Source: Icerya purchasi (Eukaryota > Arthropoda > Insecta > Hemiptera > Monophlebidae). Taken from it: DNA of 64,000 bases. The stretch lies in NCBI GenBank assembly GCA_039619475.1, contig CM077115.1, positions 296,237,756 through 296,301,755 on the forward strand. The letters run 5' to 3'. Below are positions 24,701 through 39,300 of the stretch, one piece after another. The translations under genes and the position numbers were made by a program. Each line of letters begins with the position of its first letter. Position 1 is the first letter of the stretch. Under the pieces are notes generated by a model that saw only the letters and a list, made by a program, of their open reading frames with translations, had not been told where the DNA came from and ran no database searches.

Positions 24701-27226
24701 ATATTTATGCACCGGTAACTAACAAAACTTACCGAGAACAACTACAATTCCTGGTGTACGAGAGAGATCAATATATTCGTACGAATCAACATCCAAAAGA
24801 GTTCTTATAAAAACATACTGGGCATCGCATGGGCCTCTTTTGTGTGCAATCGGACCTACCGGACTCATTAGGTGGTGCAATATTTCTATGAAAAGTTTTT
24901 TCAATTTACTGTCCAGCTTACGATTAATATTTCCGTTCAGCGAACAATAATTCATTAACTGAACTAACATATCCCTGAATGATTTCGTTACACTTTCACC
25001 TACCTGTTACAAAGAGCATACGAAAATTTTATATTTCCATCATAAAGTTGTGCTAGAATAATATCGCATATAATTTTTAACGAAAGATTTCCTCATTTAT
25101 GCAGAAAAATTAGCTGCAACTGGATGAAATTACTCTCGTAAGTATTTCTATGACCGCATAATGCTCGGATTTATCTTATAAATTTATTAAAAAATCAAAA
25201 CAGTTTTATTTCAAGGTCAATATCCGTATAGTTTTTAATAAATAATATATGTAAAAATTAAGATCCTTTTTTAGCATGAAAAAATTCTGTTTTCGATTCT
25301 GAAAACTGCAAATCAATAATTTTCGGTATACGATGTTCAACATATGGGAAATAGTTTCTACGCTGGTTTACATAATAATATTTTGAAGAATATACAAAAA
25401 AATTAGAGGAAAAAACACATGCAAAATTTCGAAATATGTTCTATTTTTTGTGGAAGAACTATTCATATTAGAGTTAAATGTGATGTTAATTAACATGTTT
25501 ATACGCAGAGAATACACGGTTTAATTATGGGGAAAAAAGAAGCAACAAATTTTTCTTAACAAAATATTAATAAAAAAAACAATATTTTTTTCTTTAGAAC
25601 AAAAAAAAAAAAAAAATAATAATTTTTAGGTTGTGGTATCTACATAATAATGGTGGTATGTATTCCCGGCACACTAAAAATTTTGTATTAAATCTGAATA
25701 TAACAAAAAAATTATTGGTGAGGTGAATGTTGCCAGATTGTTTAGATCTCTAATTTGCGTATACGTGAAAATCGCCGTTACCATTTAATTTTCTTTTATT
25801 TCCTTTCATTAACTTTACTTTAAAATTATATATTTTATTACTTATTAAATTCTACCGGAATATATTTTTTATTGCCTTTAAATTTGTACAAATTTTTTAA
25901 AAATGATACAAGAACTTTAAATGTTCGTTTTGATCCGGAACATTTTTAAATAAACATCTACACACCATACTAACTATGCTATTAAGATAATACTTTACCA
26001 AATTATTAAATATATTAAAAAGTAAAGCAAGTTCCATTCACTACGCTTCTGCGCCAGCATTAAATATACTGCGTAAGTTTATTTTTATTTTATTTACATA
26101 ATTTAAATTTTAGTCATTTTTAAAGTGAATTTTCTCATACCGGAAGAAGCCTTAGCACTCAGTTGTTCTATAACTTTATTACGTTGATGGCCTTTTGTCA
26201 GTACACTAAATTTAATAAAATCGTAACTGTAAATAAATTTAAAAGAATTAATAATAATTAACTTTTAAACAAAACAGCAGGTTTTGAAATTTTTAAAATC
26301 TAAAATTTGTAATCGATATAATTAGCTAATTTGTTTACACTTTCAAAATACAAACATGAAGTTCGTGAAACATCCAAAAAACACAGATTTACCTTAATCG
26401 TTATGCGGAAAAATTAAAAAAAAAAAAAAAATAATAATAATAATTTGGAAATTAATAATAAAATGATTTGACTATTACAGAATTTGATTTTTTCTTTAAT
26501 AATTTCGTAGGCCAAGAGAAACAGTTCAGCAATACACAGTAACACTAAAATGCAATTACGTAATGATGTACCAAAAACAATTTTTAAATCTGCCTATTTT
26601 TTGTTCCTTAACGTAAACAACAACGTTTTTGGATCGCAGTGGGTTTCACACTTGTCTGTAAGTAGGCCAGATCCGAAAATGTTACTTCAGATAAGTATAT
26701 TGTTATATACAATTTCTAGTTGTTTGCTATATTTGTAATTATACTTATTTTAGCAGTGTACGAATTAAACGTATTTAATTTTATTCCTGCTAAAGGCTTT
26801 TGCGTACATTACTCAACGGGGCATATAATGAGTTGTAGTCAGCTAAGGTAGATTATCATTATCATTATGTTAAATTCGGTATTAAAAATTATATTATTTC
26901 CGTGTTTTAAACATTACAAAATATTAGCGACGACAGCAATTAATCCACAAAGTAATAAAAACTAGTTTCATGTAACGTACCGCGTTTCCAGAAACTCTTT
27001 TTGATAGGAAAGAAGTAATCATTGTACTGAAGTCGTTGTGTTCAATAATAAAGCCAGCTAATTTCGTTGCGTCTTGCGAGTCGGCTGCTTCTGGTTTCTC
27101 AGGTAAAAATGATGCCAATGTTAATGTTCTGAACATGATATCCCATAACGTAACTGATATTTCAGTGTATCTGAAATATAATGGACAGATTCCCACGTAT
27201 TAAACTCCCTATATATATATATCTCT

Positions 27227-27260
<34 letters not shown>

Positions 27261-27276
27261 CAACACACATATACAT

Positions 27277-27338
<62 letters not shown>

Positions 27339-30300
27339 TACAACGTAATTCTTACCCATTAGAAAAAGTGTCCCAATTTTATGTAACGTTTGTTATATTT
27401 TATAGGGTTTTTGTGATTATGTTATTATATTCATATGGACCAATTTAGAATTACGTTGTAAATTTTGATCATTTTATACAAAGTATAGAAGAGAAAGAGA
27501 CAGAAATGTAAGCAAGAGGAATCAAGGGGCATAGCCTCTTGCGAGGCCAAAATGGCCGAGTTATATATATATATATATATACACACACACATATACATAT
27601 ACATATATACTCGTATATATATTCCAGGAACGTCTACAACAGTGGCGCGAGGCCATTGAAATAAAAGAGCGAAGCTGTTTTTCTATTTTGGATGTAAACA
27701 CTTTTTATTTATTTATTTATTCTTTAATTTAACATTAAATTACTAGCTATAAAAAAAAAAATCTCAAATAAAATTTTAAATCTGAAATATTTAATTTTCT
27801 GTTAATAAAATATACAATTATTGAACAAATGTTTTCGTAATTTTTTTAATTTAATATTTATATGTAATTGTGGATAATACTGTATTGGTGATAACACGAA
27901 TTTAAAAAAAAAAGTGCTTACATTGATTAGGTCAGTTTTATTTCAACACAACCTGCATGGCGTATTCGTAATATTTCATTTTTTGCAATGACTATTTCTC
28001 TAATTTATAAAAGACACCTTATTTTACTTATTAAATTGTAATCAAAGTATTATAGCCAAAATAACAATAGTGTTTTGTTAAAGGTAAACTTTAAAATCTT
28101 TCTCTTTTATATTTGGAAGTTTGTGATAAAATAATCGGGAAAAATTTTCTCGAACTGTAAGATATCAGAAAAATATGACTTTTGCGATTTAATCAAAGCA
28201 ACTGAGAGAGCCTAACATGCTAAAAATTACTCGCATAACTTAAAAACTAAACTGAATCGCACCTCCCATTTATACATACTCGAAAAGGAAAACAGTTATT
28301 CGTGATAGTGCTCTCACAATTTTCTCATCCTTCCCGTAAAAATTTCGGCAATAATAACTCCGTCTTAAATACGGCAAAAATTAATCTAAACCCGATCAAG
28401 ATATCTTACAAAAGTTGCATACCGCCTCGCGAAAAATGCTTTGAAACAAAAAACCCAGCGTGCGAAATGACAACAAATGTACAAAAATGTATTCATCTGT
28501 CACTGGTAAAATGGATTTTCGCAAAGGAAACGTGCATTACATTCAAGAACGGGTTCTGTTTTTCTGGGAGTTCATTTGCCATATTTGACGCAAGCTAGTG
28601 ATATGCGGTTTAACGATGACATACATCAGTACACGTATCAGTTAAGAAGCAATCACCTATAATAAAGCAAATGGTTTTCAGCGTGGAAATATTATCAAAC
28701 AATAAATTTATTTTCTAGATCCTTAGTAAACAGCATTTTGCAGGAACGTGATGGCCGTATAGCCAGATCAATCAATCGGAATAAATTCAGCGATGCCAAA
28801 ATAAAAATTATTGGAACATATAATCTGAATATATAATAATGTGATAGGTAATGTGGTAAATTATTATGAAGTCGCGAACAGTTGTTTTAAAAACGTACAT
28901 TTAAATTCTATTTTTGTTCTATCTGAGCTTAATCCGATCGTGTATTTCTATAAAATTGTCGCATAATTACATAGATAATGGTTTTAACAATGCGAGCGTT
29001 AAAATTTTACGCAATGCCGGTTAATTTCGTTAAATTTTTCCATCAATTTTTGGAATGTCATCTTAATAAATTCTTCCAAAAAGAAGAAAAAGTAGATAAA
29101 AATTTTTATCGCAACTTACGAAACAGCAAATGAAATTATTTTCGAAACGGATGCAGCGGAAAGTGGAATGCACGGAGGTAACTGTTTAGAGTAGTCGGAA
29201 GCTAAATCTGTCGAACACAAAATAAGCCACATGTGCAGCAATTCTTCTAGATGATTAATTGTACCCTAAGAGAAATAAATCAGAAAATATCAATAAACCA
29301 TTATAAATTATGAATTTGCTCTAATTATTTAATTTTAATTACTTTATTTAAAAAATTTAATACGAGTGTTAGTTGATTTATTTTTTCTCGAATGTTTTTG
29401 CTTTTCCAATAATTCCTCTCCTTTCAACCGAAAAAGTTAAATTATAAAAAGATTAATTTTTAAACTATCACAGGCAGATTCAATCACATTATAAATTTCT
29501 GATCAGAATTTTAAACTTTAATCTGTTTTCCCGTTTCTTATACAACTTTACAACGTGTAATTTTTAAAAATCACATCAATTTTAATCACTGAACTTCACC
29601 ATAGTATTAGTCAAAACAAAAGGAAAGTAGGTGGATTTTTTCTTTTTGTAATGCTGTCAACAAAAAATTTATATATGCATGTTTGTATCACACACGCGTG
29701 CACTTACGTACATGCGCATATATACACACATACACATCCATTCATCAAAGTCAACGTTCGCACCCACATGTTTTTTCTTTTTGGTAAATAAGTGACCACA
29801 GATATGTTTAATATAAAGAAGTACGATCAAATACAAAGGTGTTCTTGTGTGAGATTAGTATGATCCAGCTATCATTAAAAAAATGCACGAAATTTGTGGC
29901 CGAAACAGTAACAGTCCGTTAAAACTGATCAGGGTATATGTGACAATCCAAACATTGTTGCTGTTCTTATTTCAAAAATAAATTTTCTCAGTTCTTCCTC
30001 TGCCATCCTAGATCGATGTCCACGCGCTCTCGTTATTACTTCTGTCACTTCGAACATTTTACTAAAGGAAAATTCCAAATTTATGGAAACATAAAATTTT
30101 CGAAGATAATTAACAAAAAGCTTAATTGACTTTAAATACGATTACAATTTAAAAAAGATATCTTACCGTCATGTTTAAATTGCATAAAAATTCATTAAAC
30201 GCGGTCGTAAGCATATCGAGCGTACTTTCTGTTGTAACTGTAAAACCAATAATCCACGGCAATGCTAAGTTTTCCGTTCCACACATAAACAAGGAACTGG

Positions 30301-33300
30301 ATCTTTGACTAACTGTTAGCTAAAATATCGTTATCAGTAATTAAAAGAAATGATAGTTCCGAAATGAAGTCTTGTTATTTTTACAAACCGTCAACAAATA
30401 CGGGTATAATATGCGCACTTTTTTAAAAAGATTATACCTTTCAGCTTACGTCAATAAGCCTTTGTTTAACGAATGACAATACCAAAAACAATTATTAACG
30501 TAAAATTTGAAGAACAAAAATTTCGTATTTTAGAAATTCAGCAATACAACTTAAAATTTTAGAAGAATTACAGAAACCGGAAAATATAAAATGACTGAAT
30601 GTGAAAAGAAAATAATATTCACGTCATAAATAAACGTAATCAAATAAATATATTTACCGGCGATAGGGAAGCTACACTTTGACCTAGAACATTGGCAGTT
30701 AGGTCTAAATTACGTTTAATGATAACCGACAATTGTTCTTCAACTTTTAAATCTAATCGAAAATCCATCGCAACTGATATACTAAAAAAAAAAAAAAAAA
30801 AAAAAAAAAACCCATAAAAGATACGTTAAATGTTACATAGATAACTTAAATGTTCAATACACGAAAAAAATAAATAGAAAAACTTACATGGATGGGTAAG
30901 TAGGATATTTGTTAATATTAGTTTCCTTAATAATTTCAAAAGGTTGGTTGGTAAAATGAATGAGATCATCGAACGCTTCTTCCATGTCATCACTATCATC
31001 AGATTCCAGTAATGACGGTAACTGACTAGAATTTCCTGTGTCATTATTGTTGGCAGCTGGATTTAATTTCGGAGGTTTGAACCACAATAAATCACTCAGT
31101 AGAGCTAAATATAATAAAATTAAATCAATTTCATTATTAATACCGAGGTGAACTACAAATACACGACAATTAAAAAAAACAACCGAAAATTAAAAGTTGA
31201 AAGAATATAAATCGATAGTATACTAGATTATTTTTTTAAAAAAAGAGTTAAAATTATAGCGTAATAATTAATTTTAAAATCAAATATAATCTGCATAATA
31301 AAATATTTTACTACAATTTGCACAATTACAATATTAGCGAATAAAAATATCTATCATCCACAAATAAATGTGGCAATTACAGACTGATTAGCCTTATGAG
31401 TCATCTTTTAAAAGCTTTCCTAAGAATTATCCGTAGAAGAATACGAAGTAAGGTTGAAAAAAACTCAGACAAACATTAGTTTGGCTTCAGACCCGGTCTT
31501 GGTACCAGAGAAATACTTCTGGCAGTAAATTCATTGATGCAAAAGAACTCAAATCAACAGAAGAATCTCATGTTTTCTAGACTATCAGAAAGCGTTTGAT
31601 AAGGTTCGTCACAATGAACTGATATAAATATTTCAAAACGTACAAGAAGTCAATGGTTATGATCACAGAATAATAAAAAACTTATACAGGCAACAAACAG
31701 TAAAGGTCACTGTAGAAGATCAATTACCTGAAGATATATAAATTAGAAGAGGAGTTCGACAGGGATGTATACTATCCGCATTATTGTTTAATATTTACTC
31801 TGACAGAATATTTAAGAAAGCGTTAAGTAATATGTCCCTTGGTGGTAAAAGTTAATGGCCAGTTCATCAACAACATCCCGTTATGATGATGATACAGTGT
31901 TGACTGCAGACTCAACTAATGACATGCAAAATATTCTCGATCAAGTAATTAACAGCAACCAAAAATATGGTCTTCAACTAAATATCTCTAAAAAAAAAAA
32001 TGTATGGTAGTAAGCAAAAATGACAATATTAAATTGTATCTAAATGTGAACAATCGAAAGATAGAGCAAGTCACAGAATTCAAATATTTCGGTGGTTGCT
32101 ACATCACAGAAAATTTAAATTCTGAAGGATAAGTTAAACGAAGATGCGAAAATGCATGTACTGCTTTTGGGAAAATGAAGAAGCTTCTAACAGATAAATT
32201 ATTAAATCTAGAGATTCGGAAAAGACTGCTGAAATGTAGTATTTGGCCTATTATGATAAATGGTGTTGAAGGCACAACATATTCTGCCGGAGCACTCAAT
32301 TTCTTTAGTCGTGCGAAATGTGGTTTTATCGTTGTATGCTCAAAATTACTTGGACAGCGCGCGTGAGAAACGAGATCGTACTAAGAATTGTTAAAGAAAA
32401 ACGAATGATTCGCCGAACAATTGAGGAGAGAAAAATTAGATAGTTCGGAAACATTATCAGAGGAGAAAGGTACGAGTTGATATGGCTTCTTCTTTAAGGG
32501 AAAATTGAAGGAAGAAGAGGGACTGGTTGTAGAAGATTCTCATGAATGAAGGACATTTGAGAATGGACTGCAATAAGTTCTATAGGACTAATTTGTGCAG
32601 CTAAAAATCGGGACTTTTGATTTTTGGTCATGTGATCGCTACGCGCGAAAATCACGTACAGAACTTGGAAAAAGGTATAATTAATAATTTTAACAATTAT
32701 CTTATAAATATTGAAAACTGAATACGATAGTTCTGAAATGCCAAATCTGAAAGTAAAAGTTAAATTTTAGTGTTCACAAATGAATCTTACTCAAAAAGGA
32801 TTTTATAAATACTGATAGGAGGGGCGTTTCAAAAGTCTCCGCCACGCTTTCAGATCTCAGCTTGTGGTAACAGTGGCGAGATAAATAATATAACATTATA
32901 TTCGAGGCGGTTGTGCGAGTAAATGGTAAAAATTTCAAGGTCCTAATAGCACGCCGTCAGTGTTTGTTTAACCATGGAGCTATTACTACAGTGCGCGTCC
33001 AACTTCTGTAACCAGGTTGTCACGTTGTTCTTGAGTTCGTCATCATTGTTGAATCGTCGTGTACCCAAAAACCGTTTCAACAAGAGGAAAAGATGAAAAT
33101 CAGACGGCGCAAGGTCCGGGGAGTATGCTGGGTGTTCGAAGACCAACCATTTCCGTTTATCGATGTGCCAGAGCGTCGCGCGAGAGATCAAGATTGGTTA
33201 TTTCGTCAAAAGGTCCGGTCGCTTGTTTTTTATGGCTTTTTTCGAATTACCCAACGTTTAACAGTAACTATCGAAGTTTATGGTGGTACCTCGAGACATA

Positions 33301-36300
33301 AATTCGGTCAAAACAGGCCCATAGCAGTCCTAAAAGACCGTGGAGCCATAAGCTTCTTCGCAAATTTCTCTGCTTTGCATTTTTTCGGCCGAGGTGAATT
33401 TACCCGTTTCCATACCATGGTATCGGTTTTCGTGGTTTCATTTACCCAAAAAATTTTTCGTAACGAGGTAACAAAAACCGGACACGTACTGCAGTGGTAG
33501 CTCCATAGTCAAACAAACACTGACGGCGTGCTATTTAAATTAGGACCTTGAAATTTTTACCAGTTCTCGATATTGTTTATCTCTCCAATGTAACAATTTG
33601 AGATCTGAAAGCGTGGCGGAGACTTTTGAAACGCCCCTCGTATAAATTGAACAAGTTCCCCTTCCGGAGCCACTTGAATGATCGACTTTTTCTACCTGAG
33701 ATAGACCGATGCTTTTTTATGTGATTTCTATCAAGATCGACCCATTTAGACTACAGATTTTCTCTTTTTTCCTATAAAAAACGAAATTACGGGTGCCAGT
33801 GACACCTACAATGTAATGTCACACTTCGAATCATTCGCTGTCGTAGAGCTTTAGACTTCTCAGAACGATATTGTTTTTCTTGACTCGAATAATAAAAGGA
33901 AAAACTTGTAGGATTTAACTAATAATATGTAATGAAAACCGTGAATCCGCTTCTGCACTGCGGAAACACCTCTCTGAGCGGGAGTATTTTAAACCACGTG
34001 TTAATGAAACGACTAAAACCGTTAGAATAAACACATATTTTCGGATTATAGCTGATTATTTATAAATTAACATAGTACAGTTTATATTTGCGTACTGAGT
34101 GGTATAATCGCGACTAAAATAAAACAAAAAAAAAAAAAAAAAAAAAAAAAGGAAGAAAAAAAAGAAAACATGGGAAACGGCACGAAAACGGTGATATGAC
34201 AATTAGAAGAATAATGTGCGGCGACAGTTCCTCAACAACTGATTACGTGCAAATTACGAGACAATTAATAATGGCTAAGCGGAAGTTTTTAGAACACTTC
34301 TGCGTAAATCGCGCACTAGCTGCTCTGCCTGACATTAGCGAGATTTTTACAATCTTCCCTCGGCTCGATGTAACTCGACACATTGTACAGATGTGCGCTT
34401 TCGCCGCAGGCATACGTCACTATCTTAGGTTCCGAATATTACCACTCAGACACCAACGCAGTATCTACCCGATGCAACTGTTCTTACGAACGTGCACAAG
34501 GTTTTTCGGTTCAGGCCAAGTAAGCATCCTTGATGAGACCACATAGCGATGACAAATTAGAACGACGCCCGAGAGAACCCAAATTAATAGAATATCAGAG
34601 AATATATTCGCATATGTAAATACAGACGCGGCTGAAAAATTTTCAGAAACAAATCTTCGAATTATTACAAATTTACCGGTTTTTAAATTAGCAAAAAGAA
34701 CTATTGATTTACAGCATTAAACAAGATAAACCAATAAAAAGTTTGAAAAATGATAATGCCAAAACTTTATCATTAAATAAAATGTGCCGGCTACTCTAAC
34801 GGGTCATTGCACCTGGGATCTGAAAAGGATACTAAGTTAGATTAAGAAAATAAGAAAAAGCAGGGAGATATACCTGGTACGAAGAACAGAGATGGAAAAA
34901 GGCGGCATTGTGCTTCGATCAACATAAGAACATACCATGACGTTAGTGAGGAATCCAAAGATATGCTTTTGGCAAAAAGAACGAAGAAGAGTGGCCGAGC
35001 ATTATGAGAGATGGGAGAAATTCTAAGTTAACCGAGTATTATATATATATATATGTGTATATATATTTAGATCAAAATGAACGCGAATTTCGAGATATCG
35101 GAATAGGTTTAAAAGATAAAAAGTGGTTATGTAGTTCGAACTTCCACACTCAATTTCTGAGTTTTGTTTTAAGAAATTTCAGGTATCTTTTATTTTGTCG
35201 ATAAAAAAGAAATGAAAGGATATATATGAAAGTAAGGAAGCCTGGCTAAAAACCCGGCAGATGAGTTCACTATCTGAGAGACCGATATAGCTAAGAATCC
35301 AAATAAAAGATACGAAAATATGGGATCGAGTAAAGAGCAATATTAATTTATAGATGACAAATAACAAACTATACCGGGAATAAAGAGAAATAGAACGAAT
35401 AGGAAACGTTGAAAAATAGAAAACATTTCCAACATCGAAAACAAAAAGAAGTACATCAAGAACACATAATAAGGTCACTCGTATTAATTAATATATGCGC
35501 TAATGAGACGTTCAGGGAAACTCTTGAGTTTTTTTGCAGCGTGGAAGCTAAAGTGAATGAAACATACATTAACAGTATACAGTAGGGAGGCAATGCGATC
35601 CTATCTTAATAGAAACTTAATCAAGGTGAATAACTTAAGAAAATCATATGGCTCTAATGTTAATATGAAGTTACCGTTTATAATTTCCAATTAAGAACAT
35701 ATTAAATATCTAGTCTGTATTGTATTAGGTATTAAAAGTGAAGAGCACTGAACTAAATATGCTAAATCGGTAGTTGAAATAATGACAATAGCGTTTAATA
35801 AAAAATCGATTAATTTAAAAAGTAGAAAGTGAATGTACCCTGAGTTTTTGTTGTGTACTCGGGGAATGGAAATTATGATCAGTTGAGCGATTTGAAGCAA
35901 ATGAAATGCGGTAAATTATTGAAGGCGAAAGTACTATAACTGGTTCACAAATAAAGAGAACCAATTGAAATGAAAAGAAATAAAAATAGTAAAATAAGAT
36001 ATTTGTAATATATAATTACAGGATCTAATTATGAATTTTTATCCATATTGGGAAGCAAAGAAATAGCAAAAAGTAATTTAGACAAGAACTATCCATGCTA
36101 TTACAGAATCCGGCTAGTTAAGAAATTAAGAGGCGCGGATGAGAATCGAAATGCTGAAAGACAAGCATCAACATGCAAGAATATTATATCACCATATAGT
36201 CGGTATTTGATTTCAGATATCGTGACTTTTACCATATAGTCAGAAAACTGATTTGTAATACTGAAAAGAAAAAGAAGAAAATCAATTTTTATTTTCAAAG

Positions 36301-39300
36301 AATTAATACTACTTAGAGAGTTAATTTTGTTTTCTTACTTAAATATAATAACAGACATTAAAATGTTTTTCTAATGGCGTTTATTTTAGAAATAAATTTC
36401 GTATTTGTTTCTTTTTTTTTCATCTTTACCTTAAATTTACTGAGAAATAATTCATAGCGATTTTTTAAACTCCTGAAAAAGCAATACTCTTAAGTAAATT
36501 GATGGAGAAAAATTTTATTTACGTTTTTTAGTTTGTAACGACGCCGCCATTGTTGACACAAGACCAGACGGTAGATCTTCCTGTACAATTATTGTGGCTT
36601 TAGTTACTTGCGATGAGCTTGTACTCGGAACAGGTGTAAATTTCTTCCGAACTCCTACAATAACAAATATTCGCAATTTTTATTAGAATTATTTTAGTTG
36701 TATTATACTATATAACAAATAAATAAACGAAAAATAATAATTTAAAACTATAAAAAATAATTATGAAAAATTATAATTGGAATACATCATTTACAGTTTA
36801 TCCTCTTTAATCATTATCAAAAAATGTTTGGGGCAAGCAAGGAAACTTCACGTGCTGCTCAGGGTAACAGTGTCGCAAGCGATATTGGACTTTTTCAAGA
36901 TACAATTTTTTTAAGTCGTTCGTTTTACATCAAGAAGAACATATACAGCTACAGAGCCCTGAAACGTCCCTTTTCAGAATCATTAATGATAGCCACCATC
37001 AACACTGAAAGCCTTACAGCAACGAAGAAGGCGATATTAGCAGATGTTTGCACCAAAAATTACTGCGATGTACTCTGTATACGAGAAATCCGCCGGGGAC
37101 CGAAGCAATACCGACCAAAAATTCAAGGAATGCAGGTAACTGCAGAGATAGAGAAACATGGTAGTGCAATTTTTATTAACCTGACCATTAAAATTATATC
37201 AGTGAATATCCGAATTACCATTAAATTTTCCTGTACTGTCACATTGATGTATGAACCACCAAACTCTCCATCCACAACTACAAACTACTACAATAGTATG
37301 AATAAGATGGCAATGGGAGAGACTATAACAGCCATTCCCAGGCGTGGAGCTATCTTCAGACAGAAAAAACGGCGACTCGGCCCGTTCAATGGGAAAAGCG
37401 GAGAATCTAGAGTTAAAGCACGATCCTAAGCTCCCTCCAACCTACGGGAACGCAGTTAAAATCCTAATTTAAAGTTTGTAAGGAGCCATCTGAAGTAGAA
37501 GTCAATCAAAGACGTTGGAAAACCCATTCCCCCGGATCTTAACATTGATCGAAACTGCTAAAGTTTGAAACAACGATTACACGGTTCTTGAACACCGTTC
37601 AGAAACCGCTTCAATTTTAAGAAAGCGAACTGGAATGATTTCAAAGAATAAAGAATATAAATTCGTCGGGCAATACTTACGCCATCTTTGCAAAAATAGT
37701 AAAAGAGACATCAAGGAAATTCATTCCCAGAGGATATCGAATGAAATACATCCTGGGACGAGACAAAAACTACGCCTTGTTGTATAGGGCGCATGTAAGA
37801 AATTTCAGTGCTGGTCCATTCTCAGAAAAAACTTCATGGAGAATATGTCAACGACTACTGCAGGATACGTTAGCTGGAAATTGCCCAGTCATTAGATACG
37901 AAGCATAACAGAAAACGAGCATGGTTGTGATCGCACTGCAAGCAAAGAATCTGCTACGGTTACATCAAAATAGCGTACCAACTAATACTTAGTGGAAAAC
38001 TAGTAAAAGGATGTAAATTAAAAAAAAAAAAAAAAAATTAGAGCGGGTGCCATAAAAAAACAGATTACCTATCTCAATCGAGGTTTTGATATAATAGAAG
38101 TTGATGAAGCGATTGGGAGAATGAAAAATTGTAAAGCGTCAGGTGTTGAAAACATACAGTTTAATAAATTAAACATTTTGGAACGGTAATTCAAAAGTGG
38201 CTTCTTAACCCTTTTAACAAGATTATAGAAACGGAACCAATTCCCAAATTTTAGAAGAAGCTAAAGTAATCGCATTTCTTAAACCAGAAAAACTGATAGA
38301 TACCGCTGCGAACTAACGATTAATCACATTTCTCTGCCATACCTTTAAGTTAATTAAAAAACTGCACTGGAATAATAAAGAGAAACGACTATTTTTTAAT
38401 CCACAACAGGCTGGATTTCGACCAGGAAAATTATGTACAGGCCAGATTTTGAAATTTGTACAGGAAACTGAGGATGAGTTTAGAAAAGGTTTAATCACTG
38501 GCATCGAGTATATTGATATGTCAGCCGCATACGATATAGTAAACATCGGTTCTTAATATGAAAGTTGTATAATCTAACGAGGGAATTTGAACTTAAACTG
38601 TTATTGGAAAATTCCTGGAAAATAGAGACGGTTTTATGTAACGCCAGATGGTAAATACAGCTGTCTAAGAAAAAAGCGAAGTGGACTCTCTCAAAGAGGC
38701 CCCTATACTTCTCAATATACATAACAAATGAACAACCGATATCTGAAAATGCATGCCATTTCGTGAATTACTTATTAGGCCAAGACATTTGAAGAAGCAG
38801 AAAAAGAGCTTACTATTGCATTGAGAAAACTTTAAGAGTACTACGTGCGGAATCAACTGAGACCAAATCCAAATGATGACAGTCTTACAATATCTGGGAG
38901 TTACATTCGATAAAATTCTTTGATTTAAAAAGTATTGCATAAACACTAACATGAAGGTTGTAACCAGAAGTAATATCTTACGTAAGGTGACTAGCAGTTC
39001 ATGGGAAGTTACGCTATATACTATCCGAGTATCAGCTTTGGCATTATGCAAATTAGTTGCAGAATATGTCTGTTCAGTGCGATATAATTCGACACATACA
39101 AAGCATGTCGATGTTATTTTAAACGAGTTGTCGAATTATCACGGGCCGTTCAAAACCTACCCTTGTATATAAAGTTGGAGTTCTTTCGGATATTGTTCCG
39201 CCCGTAATTAGGCTCCAAGTAGCAGCACATGTAGGAAAGAGTACTTAAGAAGCAGATAACTGTCATATGTTACTCAGGTCATCCAACAGAAGCAAAGATT

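Noticed and set aside
26440..26560. Possible extra BIRC6 exon reading LLCIAELFLLAYEII
   Set aside because: Neither end gives phases that join exons 13 and 14.
26600..26660. Possible mini-exon after CTTACAG reading KCETHCDPKTLLF
   Set aside because: Its length (43 nt) does not repair the frame between exons 13 and 14 in any phase.
27162..27359. 65-codon ORF of Ile/Tyr and Cys/Val repeats
   Set aside because: Translation of the TA/CA microsatellite.
34196..34546. 116-codon plus-strand ORF after an A run
   Set aside because: No recognisable motif, splice context or repeat; left as unidentified instead of being called a gene.
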